Shown: in pieces, positions 13,735 to 28,700 of the stretch
Layout of the letters: the number at the start of each line of letters is the position of its first letter
Numbering within the stretch: position 1 is the stretch's first letter
Assembly: GCF_043641665.1 (NCBI RefSeq)
Contig: NC_092194.1
Location: forward strand, 16,617,298-16,681,297
Reading direction: 5' to 3'
From: Enoplosus armatus
Lineage: Eukaryota; Chordata; Actinopteri; Centrarchiformes; Enoplosidae
DNA length: 64,000 nucleotides
Position numbers and translations under genes: made by a program
Notes under the pieces: generated by a model
The model's input: the letters and a program-made list of their open reading frames with translations, nothing else
Told to the model about the DNA's origin: nothing
Database searches by the model: none

Positions 13735-16700
13735 CTGGAAAAACCACAGGGACAGCAGTGGGTTGTCAGGGGGTTAAAGGAGAGGGCAAGAGAAGGTACA
13801 CATTGAGCAGGAGAGGTTGCAAAACATTTCCTGTACAGGCTCAAGAAGCCGCTGTTATGGTGAAATGACTCTTGAGTAACACTTGTTTGTGTGCAACGTG
13901 TGCAGCAAGTGCTCAGACACAAACGACATTCTGTTTTCAAGTGTAGCTGATAATCGGTGGGTTGACAGCACCCCCTAGCGGTTACCTTTGGGCCCGAAGA
14001 GGACAGCGTAGCATGGTTTGTGGCAGTAGGGCTGGCCGTCATGCTGGAATATGAAAAAAAACCCAAACATTAACACAATGAAAAGGATTATTTTTCTGTC
14101 CCAAAAAGGCTACATGATGGTCACTGAAGTTACAAAGGGAGACTTTTGTATATCCTGGTCTTGATGATGATATCTGACCTTTTCCATGACATGAATTAGG
14201 TGTTGACTTCCCATTTGTCTGCAGTTATCCCTGTTTTCTTTGTTTCATTTATCTCTTCTTCTTTTTTTTGTCTTTTTCTTCTGTTTTTATGCTTTATGTC
14301 TTTTCAATTTCTTTCTTTTTCTTCTCTTTTTGGGATAAATCTACTGGTGTTGATATATGATTTCAAGAGAATTTACTTGTATACATACAGTCTTTAGAGT
14401 TTATTTAGTGAGTATTGATTACAGGTGTAATGAGGGAGCTGGATGTTGTAATTAACTCACTTGTCTGAATGTGTGATTGTTTGACCCTGAGGGAACCCGG
14501 TGTGCGGTCGATAACACGTTGATCTTGTTTTTAATCTAGTAGCCAAAAAGGTTTCTTAACCTTTGAACTTTGACAAAACAGAACTTTTTGGAATTCAATC
14601 CCCTTTTTTGTGGACACTGGTTGCCTTCATGTGCATCAGGAAGACATGCTCTGTGTCACGTCGCTGCCAAATCCCTCATTTGTTTTTTTAAAATAGAGCA
14701 TTTTATACTCAGTGGCCACTTTATTAGGTACAGTACAATCTAATGCAGTCCAATACAACAGCCCTGCCGTAACATGTATCTTTACAAAGATTGTAATGTT
14801 CAGTTTGTCAGAAATGTTTATTGCTGAGGTCACAGTTAAAGGTGGTGTTGAGGGGGTCCGAATATTAGAAACACCACCTATAAAGCAGTCCAGTACAACA
14901 CCACCACTAACTATATAATCAACTCCTCTATGACAGTGAAAAACTGAACATTATAGGCATCAAAACAGTCCGACTTAATGGCAGAACAGTTGTATTTAGA
15001 GGGTACACGTTACAGTGTATTTCTATCACAGCATTTCTTATGTATTTGTCTTTCTATTTTGTTCTTTCTTGTTTTCCTCACCTCTGCGTGGCTGCCAGGA
15101 GCCAGAGTCTTGCTGCACCTCTCACAGCGCAGGCAGGGTCGATGCCAGTCTTTGCCCAGCGATGTCACCTTCTCAGCTATTGTGACAAACACACATACAA
15201 ACAAACAAACACCTGTGAAATGCCGTGGCAACCGCTTTGCACGTTCACACCTTTTGCCTCACCTTGTTTCTTGGAAATGCGGAAACTACTTACCAAAATA
15301 CACCTTCTTGCTGCATCGGGGACACAGGTTGGCCTCTCCGGAAAAAGTAGTGATGCTGCCAGCTGCTGACACATTACAGACACATTACACCACTAATCCT
15401 TCCTGATTAGGTGTGAAATCCAGTGTACTAATAATGTAGGGGTATAAAAGTAAGATTGAGCCAAGCACTGAACAGCTTTTATATGTTTCAAGAGGGAATT
15501 ATTGAGTAAAGAGGCTGATTTTGCCCATCTAAATATTCTAGTTTCCAAGTTAAAACACTTCATTCACTCCCTCTTAAAACAGCCAATCATGTGAGCCAAT
15601 GGAGGGTTGGCATTAATGTAGTGCTGTGCCTCGAACTGCAGGTGGCGCCAAAAGGCAAAGGCACTGGTTTGATTTGATTATAAAAACAACCTACACATGA
15701 CAAACATTTGCACATATTCACCAAAAACAAACAAACAAACAAAAGACTCAATCCTACATCAAACATAAACATGCAGAAAAACGAACAACATAAAACAAAC
15801 TATAAACTACAATAAAAGAATATAAAACAAAAAAGTGTATTCATTTAAACACTAAAAGTTAAAATATCTTGGATTATGGTATAGTAGTCCTGGCAACATC
15901 AAAGACTGCTGTGCCCCCGCTACATTACTGACTGAAAGTTGTGATACAGTATTACACATTATACAAACTGTACTAAAATATTAAAAGATGTTCACCTGTC
16001 TCTCTCTTTCCATTTGATTAAATAAAGTTTTTACACACGTTTTTAAAAACTGTAAAAGACTCCTAAGATTTCATGTCATCTGGAGAGCCTTTTCCAAATT
16101 TTCACCCCCACACATTGAAAGGATTTAGATACAAAAGGTAACAAATTAAATAACAGCTGAGTTTTCTGGCTTCAACAACCAAGTGGATGGAAAACAGCCA
16201 CTAACTCAAATCTGCACAGCAGAGACAAATCAATGAAGACAGCAGATAAAATGATTTTGTTCCTGCTGACAGGGATTTCCCAGAACACACTATCTAACAC
16301 GTCTGAGAAAAGTCCCTCCTCAAGTCCCAAAAGACTTTGTTTATCGATGTTCTTATCATTGAGTCAGCAGACTGACAGCTTCTTGAAAACATCAAAATCC
16401 AGTAGCTTTTTTTCCAGTCAACACTTGCAGATAGATCCACAATTTACTTTAAATACGGCATGAATTCTCTCGTTTACCTTTCGATGCTGCCTTGGGTGCG
16501 AACACTCGCTTCTCCTCAGCTTTGGAAGCTGAATCCACACTCGTGGGAGACGGGTTGTTGTTGGCTGGAGTGTCGTACACGTAAGAGCCGGCTCCACCAA
16601 TGTTCACACCTGGAAAGGTAGAAGGAGAAAGAAAACATCATCATCAGTAACTGCAAACAAAGAGTAAGAAATGTTAATTTGACATTGAGATCGGCACTAA

Positions 16701-19700
16701 AATATTGTAAGTGACTCTGCTGATGTCTGAATAGTCTGAAACCTCCAACTAAAATTCTGTAAAATAAATAAAAGAATAGCTAGCTAACATCAGTAGAAGG
16801 TAATTAACATACAGGCACATAAATATAGAAGTAAATGAATGTAGTTTTGTGAAAATGTAAATAAATACATTTGACATTTCTTCATTCATGTAATGCATTT
16901 ATGTATTCTTCTGTTTATTATTTTATTTAATCATTAAAACATTGATCTATTTATGTATTAATTTCAGCTTTTTTTATATTTACTTTAAATCATTTTAGGC
17001 CTTCATACTACACACTCTTTTTCCTTTATTCAACCAGGTAAATGTGATTAAAGTCTCTTTTTCAAAAAGGGCAGCGTAAAAACATCACAACAATAAATAC
17101 AAAGAACATTAACAGACTAAGATGAATGTCACACACTATAAAAGAGTCGACAACAAATCCAGTTAAAGATAGATAAAGAAGAAGAGCAATAAGAGAGTAC
17201 AGACAAGGTTTAGAGATACATAAACAGATAACAACATACTGCATGCTGTGTTTAACAATGTGAATGTGAAGTCGTTTATGTAGAATAAAATGAAATTTAC
17301 CTTTTGGCCCAAAGAGGGCAGCATAGCATGGTTTGTGGCAGTAGGGCCGTCCATCGTGCTGTGGAGGAGACAGAAAAACAAACGGACTCAAAAGGGATGT
17401 GAGAATACCAAAAAAACAACCTGATGACACTAATGTGAAACCATGACATGTGATGTGAAGTCATACTTTTAACGCATTTTTCTGACATCATATATTTTGG
17501 TTTTGATCTTTTTTACCGTGGGGGGGGGAGGAGATGGAGAGATTGTGTCCAAAAACGGAGACAAGTCTTTTTTTTTTTCCATCTCAACACATAATAATGA
17601 CGCCGGCTGTTACACTTGAGTGCAACCTACGTGTCTGTACACCCATGAAGGTCTGCCACTTGAGAGGGGCAGAGAAGCTACTCTGAGACATAGATGGCCT
17701 GTTGCTGATGCATGCTGGGAAAGTGGCGGTCATTACAGGAGCATGTGATCAGCTTGGGTAGGGGATCAGGGCTGAGGGCCAGGGTGGCCACTGGTCCAGA
17801 GCCCAATGCCCAAAGAAGAGAAGAACCAAGCGAACGCCACGGGCAAGACGCCAGGCCCTGGGTGGCTAGGGAAAAAAAGGGGACATATTACCCACAATCC
17901 CTTCTGCTTTGGCCACATGAGCTTGTTTTCCTCAGAAGACGGTGCGGCAGAAAAAAAAGGATTGTTCGCTCACCTTTAATAATCTATTAACCGTGACAGG
18001 CTCAGCTACTCTTAAAGCAGCCACGCACTCCTTTCACACTTCCTGTTTGACATTTATGAGATCCGTGAAGGTCTGGACGCCGATGCCAAGCCGTGACTAA
18101 GCACTGATGACTTTCTCAGGACGGGACACACAGGGCTTCTTTGTCAAGTGAACTGAGAGGTCTGTTAACAGTCGGTCGTACAGTATCGCTGTGGCTCTGG
18201 CTGTGAAACGTCAAGAGGCAGAGAGACCCTAAAAATGGATTATCCATCGCTGCACAGCCCACTCTCTTCCCAGAAGTTAACTTCCCACATCCTGACACCA
18301 AAATCTGTCTTCTCCATCTTTTCTTTTCTTTCCTGACCTGCCCCCTTCCTCATCTTCCTCTTAAGCCCCATTGCTTCAAACTCCACTCACTTCTTTGCTG
18401 GTTTTCAGGATCAGAATGAATGTGGATCAACTTTGAACACTTGTCTGTTTTTGTTCCAATCAACCAAAGAATGGTTTTTCCTTTGAAGGATTATTTAAAT
18501 GAACACTTTTGTGTAACAGAAACATATTTTCCCTAAAGGGGAACATATCAAAGTCACAGGTATTGGGGAGTAATACGGCATATGTGGAAAAAAACGTTCT
18601 CGCTGAGGTCAAAAAGTTGTAACTTGAGTCAGCGTCGTTAATATGATGATCATGAGGCAAGATTTTAAGCTATAAGTAGCATCTTTTTTATGGTTTCTAA
18701 GTGGATTTATAGATTGAGCTTCAAAGCTCATTCTTGACCTTGGAAACAGCAAACAATCTCACCTCAAGGTCCATTTATTAGCCGTTCTGGAGCTTTCAGC
18801 CATGAGCAGGTGAACGTTGTCCAGTTGTTATGGAATTGTACGATTTATAGACGTTTAACACTGGAGGTTAAGTTCCAGTGTAATGTCTGTAAAGTCTGAT
18901 TTGACCAAGGTATGACTCGGAGAAGAATGTATGCGTCAGGAAGCTGCTGCCCTCCTTCGGCCTGCAGACGACAGGCCACAGTGGGCTTCATCCTGCCCCC
19001 GACTCCTTTTAAAGAAGCAGTCAGCATTGCTCTGAGGGTCAGGACCTTTTGCATACCAGGCCTGAGATGACATCAAACACCCTCCCTGAGAAAACCAGTC
19101 CCTTTATATACCCTTTTTTAAAAATGTTTCTACACACATATATATATCTAATGTCTCTCAGCCTCACTCTGTTTCCATGACGATGATCAAGTATTGAGTT
19201 TTTGCCTACTAAAGTCCGGCGAATGACATGGTGCTGCAGCCCGGGGCAGGATTTGGACGCTGTCCATGGAGAGAGAGCGAGGGTGGAGGGGGAGAAGAGG
19301 ATGGAGGGCCGAGAGAGCGCGGGCCTCAGAGAGATTGTGTGACTACATTACTGTAATCATGCAGAGATTAAACAGCAGAGCAGCATCCTTTGAGGTCTGC
19401 AGGGAGATCGCTTTTTGTGTACAAAGACGCTGAGATCACGTCCTTTTTGTGCTGAGAAAGGAGCGGGAGACTCAGGAGGTGTGTGTGTGTGTGATATTCA
19501 CCCACGTACAGAGAGACGGCGAGAGGGTGAGAATTGAAATCGTTGGCTGGGTCATGAAAGGCAAACGACAAAAGGGCATGATAAGAAAATCCCCAGGGTG
19601 AAGGCGCCCGATAGTGAGCAGCGCGCAGTCGGGTGAATCTATGTTGAGATGTGATACTGCAGTGTGATTACGTAACAGAGAGAGGGAAAAGGATCTGAAA

Positions 19701-22700
19701 GAAAGTCACCCTGTAACGCTGTGGGGGTTAAAATTCCCACAAGGGCAACTCATATTGACATACAACAACACACAACAAGGCAGGAAAAAGGCATGCGCTC
19801 AGCAATTTCCTGTATAAAATACACAAGTTCTGTGATACTTCATATCTCTACCTACTGAAAAACACTTGGAAATAACCTGTTCCAGTCTAAAGGCCCAGTC
19901 ACATCAGCTTTTAAAATGGCAACATTTCATCAGAGGAATCACTTGTGGGGGTGAAGTTTGACACATACATTGCCACCATTGACCAATAGCAAACCGTCTC
20001 AATTGTACTGAGTTTTGGGGGAACGAAGAGCCAGAAAGTCCAAAATGGAGGAAGCTATCGTTGCTTATTAGCTGAGTTGCACCGTTCACTTTTAAATTCT
20101 AAGGAGTAAAAGCTGTTCCACAAAAGAGGAATGGTTTACAGACAGTTATGAGAGCTCAAAGAGCCCCCCACCTTTCCATAAATAACTCTTTATTGAATCA
20201 AATTATGCACAATCCTGAGAACAAACGCGGGGGAATAAACGACACAGTACAGAGAACATGGAAAGAAGCTGGGAACAGCTATTGTGACTGACTAATGGCA
20301 TCTTGCCTCTGGCTGCCGTGTTAGCGGTTAGCTCGTTTTTGCTACAGTAGTTCACAAACTAGCCCTGCATGTAGTGCCGTGATCACAGAGTGTCTTGAAC
20401 CAGATATTTATTGTAGTGCCTTAGTGTACACTATGTCAAGAGATGTTCAATAAAAATGTATTCTTGTGTACGGAACTGTACTTTTTCATAGTTTTAAACA
20501 CTGAAAAAAGCCAATGTTAAATGTTTTCCTAAAAGTATAAACATGCCACATGGTTAGCATTTTTCATTGAGGATCAACTGTAGAGACAACCTGTCAATAG
20601 GTCAATACACGACCAGGCAGCACTGACTTTCCCTTGTTAGATTTCACAACAACAGTCAATGAACTGCAAAGACATGGAGTTTGTTGTCCTTTGATCCCGT
20701 GTGATCAGCACTACTATACTGATATCTTATAAAGAAAAACCTAAAATAGAACTTGCATTAACAGAGAAAAGCCCATAAAGTCCATTCAGAAGAGCATACC
20801 ATGAGCCATTTGGTGGACACATTTAACCACAATGCTTCACAGCATCACTGAGTGCATATAATGCAAGCATGAATGGGCTCAGTGGGAAGTGAACTCCTAC
20901 CCCAGGCAATGTTAGTGACCTGCTCCATGCACACAGCTATACAGGCTACAAGAGTCCATATCACTGCCCCAGTTACAGAGTTAAAACCCACATCTTGGGG
21001 TTTTTAGTTTAAAATTTCACCATTTATTTACATTGTTAACAAGTTAGACTGACGGTCACCCAAAGGGTTTGTGTTTAAAACCCTGCCAAAGTACCTTTAA
21101 GCAAGAAGCTGAACCTGTAAATCACTGTAAACGGAATCTCTTTGGGTTTGGACTGTTACATAATTGCTAAATGAAAATAAATTTTATTTGCCAGTGATGG
21201 AAGAAGTATTGAGATCTTTTAACTAAGGAAAAGTAAAAATATTTCATGTCCCCCATTCAAATTCTTACTGAAGTAAAAGTACATTATTAGCAGCAAAATG
21301 CACTTAAAATGTTTCAGAATGTTATATTTATATATATTTATTATAGGAATAGTCATGTGTAAGAAGCATTTTAATAGTTTATTTAATAATTTAACTGTCA
21401 ACGTGGTGCTAAAGTTTACCATTTCTATAGACTCTTTGGCGCTTTAATACATAACAATGAATCCTCTTTTATAAACTGATCATATGTTTTACATGTAAAA
21501 TCTTAACCTGAAAAGTAACTAAAGCTTTGAAATAAATGTACAGTAGTGGAGTAGAAAGTACAACATTTCCCTCTGAAATGTATTTGAGTACTTTCCTCCA
21601 CTGTTACTTGCAGCACTAGTGAAGACAAACATTAGTATCAGATGTACGTAATGTCAGTACTGTACAGTTACTAGTGGTGTCTTACTGACCTCAGCGTGGC
21701 CTCCAGCGTTCAGGAGCTTGTTGCAGCGGTCACACTTGAGACACAACTTGTGCCAGTCCTTCCCCAGTGATGACACCTTTTCAGCTGTATATGAAAGACA
21801 AAAGACAAGAGACAGACAAAGGGACGGGGGGTGAGTGCAAACATTGATATAAAGCAGCATTTATATACATTACTGTGAACAACAGCCTTTATGTTCTCCA
21901 TCGATTGTGGGGGCTTTCTATGTCTTATAATGTGCCGTTCAATCACTCAACGCAAAGAAGGATGACGTCCCTCATTGCTTCACTCTTCAGAATAATGATT
22001 GTACTGTATCTTAGGGCTGCTGTGCCCAGGGGAGAGACCCTGTCATCGTGCGAAATCGAGTGATTGCTTTCCGAGGGGGAGGGGGTTGAATACTGGGAAA
22101 GCCTGTGTACCACACAGGATGCTGCAATGATGTCATTGCGGGATAGACAGACAGTGGCGTGAGTCCCAGTCCAGCTGGAGCAGCAGGGGGTGTCCACATC
22201 TAACCCAGATCCTTTGTGTTACACCTCCAAACATACACACACCCCTCCCCCTGTTTACAGTATACCCATCCTGCTGCAGACGGCCCTTCAACCCCATTTC
22301 CGTCCCCTTTTTTCTCTAGTCTCGCAGACCGACCGCCCCTCCAGACAAGCAAGGGACCCTAATTATACCCTTTCCAATAATAAATCTCTGCTGCCTCCAC
22401 ACAATGGGCCCTAAGGAGTCGTGCAGGCAGCAGAGGAAACACCTTCTCTTATCAAGGCAGGGCACAAATAGCCGGATACTGGAGTCTGTTTCCTACATAC
22501 CCTCAGTCAAAAACACACACAAACATATACAGCCTGTAAGCCGACATACAGACGATTACTTCCTCATGTACTTCCACTCTCTAGCCAGTTTCCCCATATA
22601 TACCAGAACCTGTAAAACTACTGTCAAATTCCTGTGTGAGCATCATGTCAGGAAGCAAATTAAATCAGACATCAAAGATTTGAGAGTCAGTTTCTGAACA

Positions 22701-25700
22701 ACATGGAACGCAAAATACACAAGAAGAAAACAAAACAAACTGGAAAACAAACTCAAGTGTAACTCTAGACGGCGACGACAGCTTTTCTTTGGTATCGTTC
22801 CTATTATGTGTATTTTGTGAATTTTGTGATGCTTTGACCAAAAGAATTTCCTCCTCTCGATAATAAAGTTAAATTTGATTGTATTTGATGTGAAAATTAT
22901 GTTACGGGTATCGTGTGGAAAATGCTTCTCAGGACTGCTTTAGGAGACCTGAATACTCCCTGCAGAGGTTTCTGTTTACTCTCCAATCAGTTTCCTGTCA
23001 ATTACAACACTGAGACAAATGGCCAACAACAAGGCCCTGGAGAATAGCTGGGGATGGGGTGCAGGGTGAGGGAGGGGGAGACCTCCCATCAACACTTGAG
23101 AGCAGAGGAATGCTGACTTGCCGGAAATGTTAAATCACTCTTAAAGATACAGTTTTTCAGAGTAAAAAGCCAGCAATAAATCACTCTTTAAAATCAATAC
23201 TCTGCTCTTGAATCAGAGGATGGCCACAAAACCTCCAGACACGACCACTCCAGTTAAAAGGAAACATATGAATGGGATCAGTAGCTTTTGTCTGTCTAAC
23301 CTGCTGAACACTGCTTACATGCCAACTGACACTTCCAACTATTAACGGTGTGCACAGTTCAGCCGTCACTGGCGCTACAGTGCTTGAAGTTGAAGCTAAA
23401 TTTTCAATTACAATTAAACTGACTTCATCTGCTCTTAGCAAACACTTCTAACATACACTTCAGCTATTAACGCTGTAAAAAGTTCAACTGATGCTTCAAC
23501 TTTAACTGAAACTTCAATTACTCTCATTGTTTACAGTTCAACTTACTCGTTAATTGACATTTCAGCTGCTTTCATCTCTTACATCCAACTCTCTACAATG
23601 CTTGAACTTTGACTCTAAGAAATTACATCTCAACAGATGCTTTAAACTTTCAGTAGCTTCAACTTCAATGCCCATAAAATGTTTCACTAAGAGAAGAGAA
23701 TTAACATTTTAAAAACATTTTGTGCATGCCACATTCAGCGTGAGCACACTTCTTCAGTAAGTTTAGCTTTTAAATTATTTATTTGTCACCTTTAACCCTT
23801 TAAACACCTTCAGACAATGTTTAAAGAGAGCATAAATGGAACCAGCAGGGGTTTAACTCCGAGTGTGAGTGTGTGTGATTTACTTCCTCTTAAATCTGAG
23901 GATACCCACATACCTCCTGACACCTCCACAGTGTTAAAAATACTGCCGGTGTGTGTCCTCAATGTTGCGTATTTACTGTGCGTGTGTTCATGCCATTGAC
24001 TAACTCATGAACGCAGACACACCTTCAGACAGATCTGAAAAGTCAGCGTATGAATGGAAACAGACGTCAGAGCCTTACAAGTATGTCCTCAGTCCTCTGG
24101 ATGTGACTCTGACTGTGTAGTAACAAAGTCCACTGTTTAACAGCTCTCTGTTTTAAAGGGCAGTTGTTATTATAAGAGGGGTGAGCCTGTCTGTCTGTAT
24201 TATGTGTTCTGGGAGTTATAGAGTGGGGGAGGTAGAGGGGATCTGCTTCTGGCCCAGATGTTTATACCCCCAGCTTCTATCCTTTTTATCCTTCGTATAG
24301 CCCCGACTACCAAAATAAAGCCAGAAAACAGGCATTTCAGTTGACATTTTGCATCTAAAAACAAAAAAGGAAAAATAAAATGATGTAATGACTGCACCAA
24401 TGGACCGAACAGTTCTTCATCTCCCAAAATAGTAAACGTGTGGGCACAAATGAGGCGACAGAAATGCCACCAAGTCTCCCTCAACCTCATTACGGCAACA
24501 ACCTGAGGGTAAATGCACCCACATGTGCAAACAAACAAGCTCCTGTTCACAGGGAAGTCTCTCCGGATATTCACATTTACATTGTCAACATCGATGAGGA
24601 TGTGCCAAATCCTTTTAGCCAATTCTCTCACGACAGCCTGCAATTTGCCTTCTCTCAGAAGCACAACAACAAAAGGATTCCCCTGTGACTATATGTAAAC
24701 AGTGGAACTGCTTTGGGAAATCACTGCTGAAGAGTTGTAGAGCTTCTCACCTGACATTTGTGTCTGCTATCGCAAATAAAAGAGCAGCACTATTTCACAA
24801 ACAAATGCTATATATTGTAAGCGTGACTGCTGTTTAGGACGTAATCTAAAAACAAAATTCATCAAGATACGTCAGAAGCTGGGTGGCTCTCCACCTCGGG
24901 TAAACAGTTTCCCTGGGGGAAACCCTGCAATAGCAATCCACTTTCAATTAATATGACATACCAAAATATGGAGGTGCTGAAGAATTGACAATCCCACTGG
25001 ATGAGCTCCATTGTGGGATTGGATAGAGCTCATCTTGGCAGTCAAAAAAGTCTAAATTTGGTTAAAGACATAAAAGCCTGGGTGGAGCAAAGGCATGAGG
25101 AACAAGCAGAAACCACAATCGATGACTGCGATAGGCTCAGGAGACCTTTTTGAATAGATTTAAAAAATAGTACATGTTTTAGCTATTAGAGATACTACAA
25201 CTTAGTACAGCTGTACTGGTTTAATTTGTGGTGGTTGCTGCTTGGGAGGTGTTCCAAATATAAAGTGGATTTGTGGGACTTTTCACATGGATGCCATTAT
25301 TGAAATCACGTTGTGTCTCTAAAAAACAAGTAAAAAATAAATGTTCATTATTTATATGAAGCACTGACTGACAAATAACACTACTGCAGAAAGGAGGATG
25401 AGGAAAAACTGGAAACAAAGTGCTGGTCAGGGGTCATCACCATAACCATATGATACCTGCACCACTGTAAGCTGCTTAACTTCATTTGTAAATTCCTGGT
25501 CTAAGCTCTTCCGTCTGCGGTTGGTTTCTCTGATTGTATTGTCAATATGGTTTAAATCACAGAGACAGCCTGCTGCTGACTCCTCTTCTCACCGATTTAG
25601 CCTCAGTGTTTACGAGTGCTTGGTTTCACTGATGTTACTGAACATTAATCAGAGGAGAGGACGCAAAGCTTGACGTACTCTAAAGTGATTCTGAAGAGGC

Positions 25701-28700
25701 CTACGTGTGCACGTCAGTCAACTAAAGCCACAAAAATTGGCGTTAGAGCCTGCGTTTGTGATAAGAAACATGAACATGTAGAAATAGGTGCCGAAACTGT
25801 GCACTGCACCACCCGATGTGCATAAACACAACCGTGGCACTCCACCAGCCTCAGCACAGTTAAGATGATTTGGAGCCAGGAAATTACCAAACAGGCTCAA
25901 GTGCAAAAAAATTTACTTGACGCCCCCAAAAAAAAAGAAGGCATTACGACAGTGTTAGCTCTACCACTGGCTTTACACTGGCACGAAATGAAGGGGCAAC
26001 ATCTCATCTAAACACAGTACGTTTTGCTATTCAAAACTCAAGGCATGAGTAAGTGATTTATGTGCTTTTACCTCACTAAATGGAAAAGGCATTTAAATTG
26101 TGAATGGCTGTCTGATTTAATAAGGTCAGACATATTCACACTTCAGCCATAATGCATTTCATAGCTACAAACACGCAGGCATGCTTTGAACTGTGATCTG
26201 TGAAAGACCACAACTAATGAGAAATCACAGTTTCCCCTCACTTGGTCATATTTCATTCTTAAAAATTTGGCTTTTTCTACTGTTCTGATGACATATTATC
26301 CACCATAGCAGGCCATAACTCAAAAGATTTATCAGGAGCCGACACAAAGCATTAGATAGGGACAGTCCTGGTCTTTGATGAAGAGAAATCCTCAATTGGG
26401 CCTAACTTTATTTCGGGCAAATTGGAGTCATAAGACATCTAATGCAAAGGGTAAAAACATCAAATGGATTCAGTATCTTTGAAAACGAATGACTCGTGAT
26501 ATTCCAGTGGGTGAGAGCATCCATTCTGCTTGCAAAGATTCAAGTACATCAGAGAACTCCAAGCAGGTTATAACTCGATTTATTCTGTTTGTCCTGTTTC
26601 ATGATTCTGTTACACTTCAGATCATGTTAAGAGTGAAACTAAATTATGTACAGACAGCCCGTGAGAGGAGCAGCATGGGAGCAGGCCTGCAGCAAATGGT
26701 CAACAACGCACACTGTAATTGGACAGCAACAGAACTTTAACAAGCGGGAAAACATTAACGGCCCATTTCTCCAAATGACTTAATTATGGCTGCTTAATCA
26801 TCAACAGTGACAGGGCAGCTGCGCCCAAACGCTACAGCTGACGACGGACTGAGATTCAGCCCCTGGCTCGGGAGGAAATCGCTGTCTTACTTAAAGCCTA
26901 AAAAGTTGCAACAGAACAACATTTATACAGCTAAACTCCCAGCATGCCAACGCGGCAGGAATGTCTGCCACAGGGTTGGGCTCTGAAATGTCATATGGGT
27001 GCTCTCTTATCAGTCAATAATTCGATCAGGGTGCAACGGGGGGAAATCTAATGCGTTCGACAGAGCAGCCATGGCCGCTGCTTGGTGTGTTGCAGGAGGA
27101 GATGAAATCCTCAACAACTGTAAAGGACGCCGTGTCTGGTTGTTTAACGGCTTTAAGAGAAGTGTAAATAGATGTAACGCAGTTTAATGAAGCACGAGCG
27201 TAAAGTCCTCATTGCTATATAAAAACCTACAGTTTCTGACCATATTCTCAATCAGTTTGTCACAGATGAGGCGTCAAATCACAAGCTCATGAACACGCCT
27301 CTGTAATGTTCATGATGTAACCGATGTTATTGTAAATATCTCTAAGTCACGGTTGGCTGGATCGTGTTCTGTTGCGCCCTCTGGTAACGTGGACCCATCT
27401 GTTCAGCTCTTCCCACAATAAACCCGTCCAAAACACACTCATAAACCAAAACACACACACAAATAACACACTGCCCTCTGCCCATCCTCTTTCTCATTCC
27501 CTTCATCTATCAGTGACAGCTGAGTCCACGCGGGTGTTTTTCTGTCACAGCAGTGTGATAACAGCACGTCCTAATAAACACCACACACCTGACTGACTGA
27601 GTCTGACTGGAGGCCCAAAAGGCAAAGCAGGACCCAAACACGGGAGGTACACTTAGTAAAGAAATACCCCGGCTCATATCTCAAGAGAGATGTACCAAAG
27701 GAAAAAACAAGCAGCCTGTGTTTCCTTCTCTGCATCCTCCAACTATTCTGTTCTCTGGAGTACAAACACCCTCAAGGACTGGTGACCTTTTACTTAACTT
27801 ACGAGACAATCGCCATTCATTCGGGCACACAGGGGCATTCAACCTCACCAGGGGAAGCGGCTTTGAAGGAGTTGGGCATTAAACAAACTCATTCATCACA
27901 TACTCGACCAACAACAGTGTCTTTTAATGAGTGTGGGGACAACCTGTGCACAATTTCAGAATGCTCAATTCACACGATCACAACATTTTCTATGATGTCT
28001 GAGTAACAGGTTTACGTAATTACACCTAAAATAATAACGCTACGTATTGTGATTAAAATGATTAATGATTGATGATTGATCATTAAGAGGCTTTGCCAAA
28101 GAAATTAGATGTTTACAGGCAATATGCCAAAATTGTAGAGCTAAAACTATAAACTCATTGTTGATTGACCAATTGATCATTTCTTGGCTTAATTCACTAA
28201 CTGCTTTGTCTGTAAAATGCCATAAAATAAGGAGAAATTCTGAAGGCAAGTTCCCAGAGAACAAGGTGTCTTCTTCCAATGTATTATTTTGTATGAGCAT
28301 AAGTTAGGAAATCCAATACGATTTATACTATAATGATATATGAAATTCTTGCATTAAGTACTTCAGAGCTGCAACTAGCGATTATTATACAGATGTCTTC
28401 TTTTGTCCGACCAAGAGTCAAAAACCCAAAGATAAAGTATAAAAACAGAGAAAAGGAGCAAATCCTCAAACTGGAAAAGCTAGAAACTGAATGTTTACAC
28501 ATTGAATGTGTACTAATCAATTACACGTGATTAATAATCTATCTATCTCTATATTGGAATATTTTAAACAAAATGGCAAAGAAGTTGTGAAAAAGAGTTT
28601 GAAAAGATCATCCTGTGCTGGTTCTGACCCCGGCAGTGGTGTGTTACAAATTGATTTGGTCAGGGTCAATGTATGCATGCAGCTCTCTGTGGTCCTCACA

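Noticed and set aside
14978..15406. 142-codon plus-strand frame over crip2 exons 5 and 6
   Set aside because: It is antisense to the verified LIM2 exons and has no features of its own.
24200..24664. 154-codon open frame on the minus strand
   Set aside because: No recognisable domain, AT-rich intronic sequence and no splice context; it lies in crip2 intron 1.
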